Assembly: GCA_050116035.1 (NCBI GenBank)
Contig: JASFPJ010000239.1
Location: 1 to 5,549, forward strand
From: SOIA01 sp050116035
GTDB taxonomy: Bacteria > Acidobacteriota > Aminicenantia > Aminicenantales > Aminicenantaceae
Length of the DNA stretch: 5,549 bases
Reading direction: 5' to 3'
How positions within the stretch are numbered: position 1 is the stretch's first letter; each line of letters begins with the position of its first letter. The notes beneath the pieces are model-generated. The model had not been told where the DNA came from and searched no databases. It saw only the letters and a program-made list of their open reading frames with translations. Positions 1-5,549 of this stretch are shown in pieces. A program made the translations under genes and the position numbers.

Positions 1-1
1 G

Positions 2-1630
2 ACAAAGCTCACACTGGAGCTTCAACCTCTCAAGCGAATATATCTCTATTCCGATTATGCCTATGATGTCAAGACCATCACCTTAAATATTTCTGTAGTT
101 TATGTGCTCGGTATTGTGGCCTTTCTGATCCTTTTCATCGCCTGCATCAATTTTATGAACCTGACTACCGCCCGCTCTGCCCGGCGTGCTCGGGAGGTGG
201 GGTTGCGCAAAGTAGTGGGAGCTAGGCGCGGGCAGCTTGTCTCCCAGTTTTTGGGTGAATCTCTTCTGCTTTCTTTAATATCACTGATATTCGCCATTTT
301 GATCGTTGAGTTCTTTCTTCCCCTTATCAACAGCCTTCAGCCCTATAAAGCCTACGCTCTTTTTGGATCCAGAGACATAATTCTCTATCTTGGGCTTGTT
401 TTGGTCGCCTTAATGACCGGGCTCATTGCCGGGAGCTATCCCGCTCTCTTTCTTTCTCGATTCCAGCCAACCAAGGTCTTGAAAGGCTTTCTGGGGCAAA
501 CCTCAGGACGGGGAGTGCTGAGAAAGATTCTGGTGGTCAGCCAATTCACGTTCTCGATTATTCTTATTATCGCTACATTGACTGTTTTTAGACAGATGCG
601 CTTTATGCAGAATAAGGATCTGGGCTATGACAAATCAAATCTTCTGGTTTGTTTTCTGCCGGAGACTATGCGCTCAAGCTATGAACCACTGAAGACCGAA
701 CTCCTCAGGTACCCCAGTATCTCCCAGGTAACAGCCTGCCTGAACCTGCCTACCTGGGAGGGTCCATCTTATGGGCTGAATGAATGGGATGGCCGTGACA
801 GCGACAAAGAAATCTATATGTATCACGGCAGTGTGGATTATGATTTTTTTGAAACCTTTGACATAGACATTGTTCAAGGAAGGAAATTTTCCCGCGATTT
901 TGCCACTGACAAGGAAACGGCTTTGATCGTGAATGAGGAGGCCGTCAGAGCTATGGGTATGAAAAATCCCATCGGAAAGAGAATGAGCTACTTTGGGGGA
1001 AAAGGAATCATCGTCGGTGTGATGAAAGACTATCATTATGCCACTTTACGCGATAAGATCGGTCCCCTGGTTCTGGACCTGGATCCTCAGAATACAAGCT
1101 ATATGATTTTAAAAGTCAATCCCAAAGACCTGACCGGCACAGCAGCATGGATTGAAAAAATATGGAATGGTTATGACCCGGATCAAACTTTCGAGGCCAG
1201 GCTATTAGAAGATATATTAGAGGATGTGTATCTGACAGAGGGCATCATCAGCCGGTTTTTCAATTATGCCGCCTATCTTTCGCTTCTGATTTCCTGTCTG
1301 GGGTTGTTCGGACTTGCCGCTTATTCCGTGGAACAGAGGATAAAAGAGGTCGGTATCCGCAAAGTGCTGGGTGCTCGTGTCGCTGATATCTTTGGCCTTC
1401 TATCCAAGGAACATCTTAAACTTATCGCCATTGCTAATATTTTCGCCTGGCCTCTGGGCTATTTTGCGATGCGGATGTTTCTCCAGAATTATCCCTTCCG
1501 GACATCACTGGGCATTGAGATTTTTTTGATGTCAGCTACGGCAGCCTTTGGGATTGCCTTTCTCACTGTCTTCTATCAGACTTTCAAAGCAGCTCGCACC
1601 GATCCCGCCGACACCCTGAAATACGAGTAA
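2..1630 (+). CDS. ABC transporter permease, FtsX/MacB type (5' end outside window)
   Basis: This is the C-terminal 542 residues of an integral membrane permease of the FtsX/MacB family; the frame is open to the left edge, so the GTG at 104 is an internal codon, not the start. Visible residues 34-54, 86-110, 126-151 and 176-196 are hydrophobic segments, followed by an extracytoplasmic domain at about 197-414 and three more membrane segments at about 421-441, 473-493 and 506-526. The two FtsX signatures appear once in each half: REVGLRKVVGA (64-74) and KEVGIRKVLGA (448-458). The V-x-K-D-Y-H motif near 340 and the terminal DPADTLKYE are typical of the roughly 800-residue permeases of this group, so about 250 N-terminal residues are missing. 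Such permeases work with a separate ATPase to move lipids, peptides or drugs, or to act as mechanotransmitters; the substrate cannot be read here. No ATPase gene is in the window. Family assignment is firm, function is not. Confidence 0.93.
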   Translation, partial: TKLTLELQPLKRIYLYSDYAYDVKTITLNISVVYVLGIVAFLILFIACINFMNLTTARSARRAREVGLRKVVGARRGQLVSQFLGESLLLSLISLIFAILIVEFFLPLINSLQPYKAYALFGSRDIILYLGLVLVALMTGLIAGSYPALFLSRFQPTKVLKGFLGQTSGRGVLRKILVVSQFTFSIILIIATLTVFRQMRFMQNKDLGYDKSNLLVCFLPETMRSSYEPLKTELLRYPSISQVTACLNLPTWEGPSYGLNEWDGRDSDKEIYMYHGSVDYDFFETFDIDIVQGRKFSRDFATDKETALIVNEEAVRAMGMKNPIGKRMSYFGGKGIIVGVMKDYHYATLRDKIGPLVLDLDPQNTSYMILKVNPKDLTGTAAWIEKIWNGYDPDQTFEARLLEDILEDVYLTEGIISRFFNYAAYLSLLISCLGLFGLAAYSVEQRIKEVGIRKVLGARVADIFGLLSKEHLKLIAIANIFAWPLGYFAMRMFLQNYPFRTSLGIEIFLMSATAAFGIAFLTVFYQTFKAARTDPADTLKYE

Positions 1631-1768
1631 TTGTCAGAAAATGTGCTCTATAGAGAATAACTTTTTCATTCATTTGAATAGTCAATCCGTTCAATAGATT
1701 TAATTTTGGGAATATTTATTTCTGTTCGGATACGGATAAAAATTATTCGCGAGTGGACATGGAATATT

Positions 1769-1798
1769 TTGTACAACTCGAATACTCCAGGAGATAAT
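1769..1798 (+). promoter_or_regulatory. Weak sigma70-like promoter candidate for the ankyrin gene
   Basis: TTGTAC (1769-1774) and GATAAT (1793-1798) are separated by 18 bp and lie about 70 bp upstream of the TTG start. The -10 box is good (5 of 6) but the -35 box matches only 3 of 6 positions. An alternative pair is TTGCAT (1801-1806) with TAGGAT (1825-1830). The 235-bp gap and AT-rich sequence support a promoter somewhere here; the exact boxes are a guess. Confidence 0.25.
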
Positions 1799-1799
1799 C

Positions 1800-1817
1800 T
1801 TTGCATAATATTTGCAT
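1800..1817 (+). repeat. Short direct repeat TTTGCAT x2, 11-bp period
   Basis: TTTGCAT occurs at 1800-1806 and again at 1811-1817, separated by AATA. The 11-bp period places both copies on about the same face of the helix, and the pair lies just downstream of the candidate -10 box of the ankyrin gene. It could be a tandem protein-binding site, but two 7-mers in AT-rich DNA can also arise by chance. Confidence 0.3.
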
Positions 1818-1855
1818 CAACAATTAGGATACCAGGCATAGGTGCATTTTTCTAT

Positions 1856-1868
1856 GGAGGTGAAATTG
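1856..1868 (+). promoter_or_regulatory. Ribosome binding site that selects a TTG start
   Basis: GGAGG (1856-1860, extended to GGAGGTGA) sits 5 nt before TTG at 1866. The in-frame GTG at 1842 and ATG at 1854 lie upstream of or overlap this site and have no comparable Shine-Dalgarno sequence. The neighbouring gene has the same arrangement with ATG at the equivalent position (4026), which supports TTG as the true start. Confidence 0.8.
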
Positions 1869-3779
1869 GTAAACAAAATAAATAAATCCGGAATAGCAGG
1901 GATATTGATTTTGGCAGGAATTTTGATATCTTTCGGAAGTCTGGCGTTTGCGGAACAGATTCACGTACTCGCCCAGAAGGGAGATTTGGAAGGTGTGAAA
2001 ACCTTGATCGAACAGAATCCTGAGCTGGTCAATGCCAAGGATGAAAACGGACGTACGCCGCTTCACTGGGCCTGCCGTGGAGTCTATATCGAGGTTGTGA
2101 GGTTTCTCGTGGATAAGGGTGCGGACGTCAATGCTGAGGACAGCAACAAAGTTGTTCCTCTTCACAGCCTGGCGGTACGCAACAGTGCCGAGGCCATAGA
2201 GCTTCTGCTTGCCAGAGGAGCTGATGTCGATGCCAAAGACTACGGGGCGAACACTGCGCTCCATCATGCTGCCGTAAATAATGCCAAAGATGCGGTGGCA
2301 CTCCTCGTAAAAAAAGGCGCAGATATCGAAAGCCGTGATAATTACAGGCGCACGCCGCTTATTCTGTGTGCTAGGGAAAGAGGAGGACCGGAAACCATAC
2401 GGATCCTTCTTGAAGCTGGTGCCGATGTCAAAGCTAGAGACAAATTCCAGGCTTCGTCTCTCGATCTGGCTGCCTGGCGGGGAAAAAAAGAGGTTGTCGA
2501 TATTCTTATGGATGCGGGAGCAGACATTCCTTCCGGGGGACGTGAAGCCCGATATCTCTTTTCAGTAGCCGCCTCACAAGGATTGAGCCGGCTTTTCGAC
2601 GCTGTTGCCAAGGCGGGCGGCGATCCCACGTTCAAGCTCTCCAACGGCGGCACACTGCTGCATTCAGCTGCATCAGGCGACTCAATCAAAATACTGGAGA
2701 TCCTGATTGCCAAGGGTTTGGATATCAACCTGAAAGATAATTATGGATGGACGCCCTTGCACTATGCCGCAAGAGACGGCCGGTTTGAAAATGTCGAACG
2801 GCTGATTACAGAAGGAGCGAACATCAATGCACGCAGCATCATGGGGCAGTCCCCTCTGAACGCTGCCGATGAGATGAAGCAGGATAAAGTGCGCACTCTG
2901 CTGATAGAAAAAGGTGCAGAAGACAAGCCTATTCAGTTTCCTATTCTCGAAGGAGACTATATGGGCCAGAAGCCTCCCGGTGATACGCCGGAGCTTTTTG
3001 CTCCCGGGATCGTATCTTCCATCTGGGGGCTTCACAGCACTGCGGCCTTTTCTCCAGACGGGAATATAGTGATGTGGGCGCCCATGATCGAGATTCCAGG
3101 CCAGATCTATTCCACGGGAGGAATTTTAATGTCAGAGCGAAAAAAAGGACATTGGACAGTCCCACGCTTCGCCCCCTTCACCGGAGATGAAGAGGGAGAT
3201 GTCCCATTTTTTTCGCCTGATGGAAAGCGCGTGTACTTCATGTCAACGATGCCTCTTCCTGGCGATCCACAATCGCGCAAAGAACGGATCTGGTATGTAA
3301 ACCGGACTGTAGAGGGATGGTCTGCACCCAAGGCCGTCGATCCCTCTGTCAATGACTATCCCCATCACTGGCAGATTTCTGTGGACATTGATCACACCAT
3401 CTACTTCAGCTCCAGTATCCCTGAGGGACACGGCGAAGGGGACATTTATTGCTCCAAGCTCGTGGACGGAAAATGGCAAAAGCCCCAAAACCTTGGTCCT
3501 CCTATCAATACCGATAAGGGCGAGGGCATGCCTTTCATCGCACCGGGCGGTAACTACTTGCTTTTCTCCCGGACTTATGACCTCTACATCAGCTACCGTA
3601 AAGAAGACGGTGGATGGACAGAGCCTGTGAACCTGGGAACACCCATCAACTCGCCCAGCATCGAGATCTGCGGGATGATTAGTCCCGACGGAAAATATCT
3701 GTTTTTTCTCAGCCAGCGGGGTGGCGAGAGTCATATCTGGTGGGTGGACGCCGGATTCATAAAAAAACTAAAAAAGTAA
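1866..3779 (+). CDS. Exported ankyrin-repeat protein with C-terminal PD40 (WD40-like) beta-propeller
   Basis: The product is 637 residues from the TTG at 1866. Residues 1-29 form a signal peptide: lysines at 4 and 7, a hydrophobic core at 9-27 and a likely signal peptidase I site after AFA (27-29). About ten ankyrin repeats follow (30-353), with typical TPLHxAA and GADVNAxD motifs at 64-91, 97-124, 131-157 and 296-323; the unit at about 230-262 is degenerate. Residues 385-632 contain five PD40-like blade units with SPDG turns at 396-399, 450-453 and 606-609, degenerate forms at 505-508 and 559-562, and G-x-W-x-x-P motifs around W430, W485, W537 and W584. Ankyrin repeats and propellers are protein-binding scaffolds, and the leader places this one in the periplasm or at the outer surface. 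No catalytic motif is visible, so the partner and role are unknown. It lies alone between 235- and 246-bp gaps. Fold assignment is confident; function is open. Confidence 0.92.
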   Translation: MVNKINKSGIAGILILAGILISFGSLAFAEQIHVLAQKGDLEGVKTLIEQNPELVNAKDENGRTPLHWACRGVYIEVVRFLVDKGADVNAEDSNKVVPLHSLAVRNSAEAIELLLARGADVDAKDYGANTALHHAAVNNAKDAVALLVKKGADIESRDNYRRTPLILCARERGGPETIRILLEAGADVKARDKFQASSLDLAAWRGKKEVVDILMDAGADIPSGGREARYLFSVAASQGLSRLFDAVAKAGGDPTFKLSNGGTLLHSAASGDSIKILEILIAKGLDINLKDNYGWTPLHYAARDGRFENVERLITEGANINARSIMGQSPLNAADEMKQDKVRTLLIEKGAEDKPIQFPILEGDYMGQKPPGDTPELFAPGIVSSIWGLHSTAAFSPDGNIVMWAPMIEIPGQIYSTGGILMSERKKGHWTVPRFAPFTGDEEGDVPFFSPDGKRVYFMSTMPLPGDPQSRKERIWYVNRTVEGWSAPKAVDPSVNDYPHHWQISVDIDHTIYFSSSIPEGHGEGDIYCSKLVDGKWQKPQNLGPPINTDKGEGMPFIAPGGNYLLFSRTYDLYISYRKEDGGWTEPVNLGTPINSPSIEICGMISPDGKYLFFLSQRGGESHIWWVDAGFIKKLKK

Positions 3780-3877
3780 GGTTGTTCACAAGTACTCATA
3801 CTGAAATTCATGACCCGCAATGAAGATTTGTACATTATTTGCAGTCAAAAAAGGGAATACGCGGTAATTTGAACTAT

Positions 3878-3907
3878 TTGACTTCTTCTACATATTTGTC
3901 ACATAAG
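3878..3907 (+). promoter_or_regulatory. Candidate promoter of the TPR/LolA-like gene
   Basis: TTGACT (3878-3883, 5 of 6 to the sigma70 -35 box) and CATAAG (3902-3907, 4 of 6 to the -10 box) are 18 bp apart, about 120 bp upstream of the ATG at 4026. The -10 candidate lies inside the left half of an inverted repeat (3899-3922), a layout expected for a repressor operator. The prediction is from sequence match only. Confidence 0.35.
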
Positions 3908-3922
3908 CGATTAATTATGTGA
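3899..3922. repeat. 24-bp inverted repeat, possible operator
   Basis: TCACATAA (3899-3906) and TTATGTGA (3915-3922) are perfect 8-bp inverted repeats around an 8-bp spacer. The symmetry suits a dimeric DNA-binding protein. The half sites have the CRP-family TGTGA word but in the opposite orientation to the classical CRP site. It is not followed by a T tract and is AT-rich, so a terminator is unlikely. It overlaps the candidate -10 box. Confidence 0.45.
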
Positions 3923-3991
3923 AGATTGATAAGTTATATGAAATGAGTTAATGGCTCTATCCAAATAGCAGAAGGGCCAAGAGGAAACATC

Positions 3992-4012
3992 GAAAAGATG
4001 CAATATCTTTTC
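3992..4012 (+). promoter_or_regulatory. Hairpin immediately upstream of the ribosome binding site
   Basis: GAAAAGAT (3992-3999) pairs perfectly with ATCTTTTC (4005-4012) around the 5-nt loop GCAAT. The stem ends 3 nt before the GGAGG at 4016-4020. In mRNA this could protect the 5' leader or modulate ribosome access, although it leaves the Shine-Dalgarno itself unpaired. The stem is AT-rich and modest in stability. Confidence 0.4.
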
Positions 4013-4015
4013 TGT

Positions 4016-4028
4016 GGAGGTGAAAATG
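4016..4028 (+). promoter_or_regulatory. Ribosome binding site deciding the ATG start at 4026
   Basis: GGAGG (4016-4020, extended to GGAGGTGA) lies 5 nt before ATG 4026. The in-frame GTG at 4014 overlaps this site and is therefore not the start. The layout matches the ribosome binding site of the ankyrin gene base for base. Confidence 0.85.
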
Positions 4029-5153
4029 GCAAACAAAGTGAACAAACCCAGTAAGAAGCACATCCGATTACCGATTGTGATTCATTTGGCTGTCTTGATG
4101 GCAGTGTTTGCAGCATTAGGAGTATTCGCACAGGAAGAATCGACAAAGGAATCAGCCGCAGTAGTGATCGAGCAAGTGATGGAAGAAATTGGCGTCGATG
4201 GAGCAATGGCGAAATTTTTTCAGCTGAAAACCAAAAAGGAAGACTATTCATTCATCGAAGCTGAATTCACAGCCCTCGGGAACAAGCTTCTTCAAGCCGG
4301 GCGTCCGCATGAGGCCGTTTCAGCCCTGGAAATGGCGGCTGAAATCTTCCCGAATTCGGCAAACGTCTACTGGTTGAAGGCAGTCGCACACTACGCAGCC
4401 GGGAACGCTGAACAAAGCCTTAAAGTCATCGCTAAAATGAGGTCGATTCAAGGAGAAGCCATCTTGGTAGACTTCTTAAATAGAAACGAAGGAAAACTGG
4501 CGGCAACAGCCGAAGAGGTCATCGAAAGGCATATCGAGGCCACCGGCGGCAGAGAAGCCTGGAAGGCTGTCAAAACCATGGTTTTGGTATTCAGCATTCA
4601 AAGCACTAGAGGCCTGCAAACCAAAATGGTCCGCATGTACAAACGCCCGAATTTTTATCGCCAGGGTCTGGAGAGCGGCGGCCGATTCACCTCTACCGAC
4701 GGAGAATCTGTCTGGAATGTCAGTGATAAAGGTTGGAGGAAGATGGAAGGAAACTCGAATCCATATATTCGGATGGCAAACCTAGACAACTGGTTCATTG
4801 ATTATCCCACGAAGAAAGTATCCTATACGTTTATAGGATTGGAATTTCTCGAGAGCTCTCCAGTCTATCACCTGCGGAGGACATTCTGGGATGGATTTCA
4901 AGAAGACCTCTTCTTCTCCGCGATTACCAACCTTCTGACCGAAATCAGGTCAGATTATATCCAGGGACAGCCTTTCATGGAATCCTACAAATCTCTCTGG
5001 AACTACAGGGAGGTCGAGGGGATCATGATCCCTTATATTTTCATCAGGAACGTCGGCTCCCTGGGGCCTCCTCATGGAGGCGCCGTTGAGGAAGTGAAAA
5101 TTAACGTGCCTTTGGACGATGCATTATTCGTGCCCCCGAAGGATAAAAACTAA
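4026..5153 (+). CDS. Exported TPR protein with C-terminal LolA-like domain
   Basis: The product is 375 residues from ATG 4026. Residues 1-35 form a signal peptide with a lysine-rich start (4-11), a hydrophobic core (about 15-34) and a likely cleavage site after VFA (33-35); no lipobox cysteine is present. Residues 44-140 are helical and contain at least two TPR-like units, including AGRPHEAVSALEMAAEIFPN (91-110) and the following AN-x-Y-W stretch. From about 163 the sequence changes to an outer-membrane-lipoprotein-sorting (LolA/LolB-like) pattern: an I-E-A-T-G-G-x-E-A-W helix at 169-179, then alternating strands rich in aromatic residues, and a closing segment with V-K-I-N-V-P-L-D-D-A-L-F at 357-368. 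LolA-like folds bind acyl chains or lipids in a hydrophobic half-barrel; whether this one does is inference. It probably acts in the periplasm. The nearest upstream gene is 246 bp away, suggesting its own promoter, and the downstream gene converges. Exact family and role are not recognised. Confidence 0.85.
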   Translation: MANKVNKPSKKHIRLPIVIHLAVLMAVFAALGVFAQEESTKESAAVVIEQVMEEIGVDGAMAKFFQLKTKKEDYSFIEAEFTALGNKLLQAGRPHEAVSALEMAAEIFPNSANVYWLKAVAHYAAGNAEQSLKVIAKMRSIQGEAILVDFLNRNEGKLAATAEEVIERHIEATGGREAWKAVKTMVLVFSIQSTRGLQTKMVRMYKRPNFYRQGLESGGRFTSTDGESVWNVSDKGWRKMEGNSNPYIRMANLDNWFIDYPTKKVSYTFIGLEFLESSPVYHLRRTFWDGFQEDLFFSAITNLLTEIRSDYIQGQPFMESYKSLWNYREVEGIMIPYIFIRNVGSLGPPHGGAVEEVKINVPLDDALFVPPKDKN

Positions 5154-5198
5154 TAAATCTCCGAACGAGAGAATCTGAATAAAGGTATTAATACAAAA

Positions 5199-5549
5199 TT
5201 ACTTTTTAGATTTCACTCGAGTGTGTTTGATCAGGTGATCGAGCGAGTGCTTTTCCTTCAGTTTTTCGAGCGCCTGGATCGATGATCTCAAATTTGGATT
5301 CACCTCTAGAGCTTTTTTGAAATATTCCATGGCTTTTGTTTTTTCTTCTTTGGCAAGATAGAATTCTCCAACCGAATCAAAGAGATTCGCATCACTGGGG
5401 AATAATTCTGTAGCATCCAGAAGCACTTTGAGTCCTTCATCCAGTTTCTCCTCGCCTTTCAGGTAATACGCGTATGAATTGAAAAGGATATTCAATCGGG
5501 GATAAACGATTTCTCCCTTGAATTTACGCTTTATGTCATCAATGTATTT
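5199..5549 (-). CDS. TPR-containing C-terminus of a larger protein (5' end outside window)
   Basis: The frame stays open from the TAA at 5199-5201 to the right edge, giving 116 residues. The TTG at 5493-5495 is only an internal candidate, since 18 codons without a stop precede it. Two TPR units are visible: about residues 22-53, and about 55-88 with GEFYLAKEEKTKAMEYFKKA followed by LEVNPN. A basic tail ending VKSKK closes the protein. In Aminicenantes-like genomes, TPR modules with the FP-x-x-AN-x-x-DS signature (FPSDANLFDS, 50-59) often form the C-terminal tail of secreted serine hydrolases or esterases; this is known of the family style, and the catalytic part is not in the window. It converges on the TPR/LolA-like gene with a 45-bp gap that has no convincing terminator hairpin. 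TPR content is secure; the identity of the whole protein is not. Confidence 0.8.
   Translation of the reverse strand, partial: KYIDDIKRKFKGEIVYPRLNILFNSYAYYLKGEEKLDEGLKVLLDATELFPSDANLFDSVGEFYLAKEEKTKAMEYFKKALEVNPNLRSSIQALEKLKEKHSLDHLIKHTRVKSKK

Noticed and set aside
674..1036. 120-codon minus-strand frame inside the permease gene
   Set aside because: It is antisense to the well-conserved extracytoplasmic domain of the permease and has no supporting motif.
1646..1655. CTCTATAGAG palindrome after the permease stop, considered as a terminator
   Set aside because: The 10-bp palindrome has no loop and a weak stem; the T run that follows is short and several bases away.
1824..2267. 147-codon minus-strand frame opposite the ankyrin gene
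   Set aside because: It lies antisense to clear ankyrin repeats; its translation has no recognisable domain.
3243..3734. 163-codon minus-strand frame opposite the PD40 region
   Set aside because: It is a shadow of the plus-strand coding frame with no domain, and the plus-strand product has clear blade motifs throughout.
2309..3767. Four A7 runs in the ankyrin/PD40 gene (2309-2315, 2483-2489, 3140-3146, 3761-3767), considered as slippage or phase-variation sites
   Set aside because: Runs of seven are common in lysine-rich AT-leaning coding sequence, the frame is intact across all of them, and similar T7 runs occur in the permease gene.
3780..3850. Possible intrinsic terminator after the ankyrin gene
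   Set aside because: Only 4-5 bp stems (for example AGTA/TACT and TTCAT/ATGAA) without a proper T tract were found.
5185..5194. GTATTAATAC palindrome between the convergent genes
   Set aside because: It is perfect but only 10 bp, all but two bases are A or T, and it has no loop, so it supports neither a bidirectional terminator nor an operator by itself.

Overview
The window carries three complete or nearly complete plus-strand genes and the tail of a fourth gene on the minus strand. No RNA gene, insertion sequence, CRISPR array or phage gene is visible. The proteins are an FtsX/MacB-type permease ending in the usual P-x-D-T-L-x-Y-E tail, an exported ankyrin protein with a PD40 propeller, an exported TPR protein with a LolA-like domain, and a TPR tail. 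Together with moderate GC and AT-rich gaps, this mix resembles genomes of Candidatus Aminicenantes and related Acidobacteriota-like lineages. That placement is inference from protein style, not from a marker gene.

Layout: 2-1630 (+) is the C-terminal two thirds of an ABC transporter permease cut by the left edge. 1631-1865 is a gap with a weak promoter candidate and a short direct repeat. 1866-3779 (+) is a 637-residue exported protein with about ten ankyrin repeats followed by five PD40-like blade units. 3780-4025 is a gap with a possible promoter overlapped by a 24-bp inverted repeat, and a hairpin abutting the ribosome binding site. 4026-5153 (+) is a 375-residue exported protein with TPRs followed by a LolA-like domain. 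5199-5549 (-) is the TPR-containing C-terminus of a protein that enters from the right edge and converges on the third gene with a 45-bp gap.

The plus-strand genes are separated by about 240 bp each, so they look like separately transcribed units rather than a tight operon. The second and third genes share an almost identical 42-nt block covering the ribosome binding site, the start codon and the first eight codons (35 of 42 positions identical), which suggests a reused initiation and secretion leader. All three plus-strand products are expected in or across the cytoplasmic membrane. A joint function is not demonstrated by the sequence. The most distinctive items are the ankyrin-PD40 fusion, the duplicated leader, and the inverted repeats upstream of the third gene.
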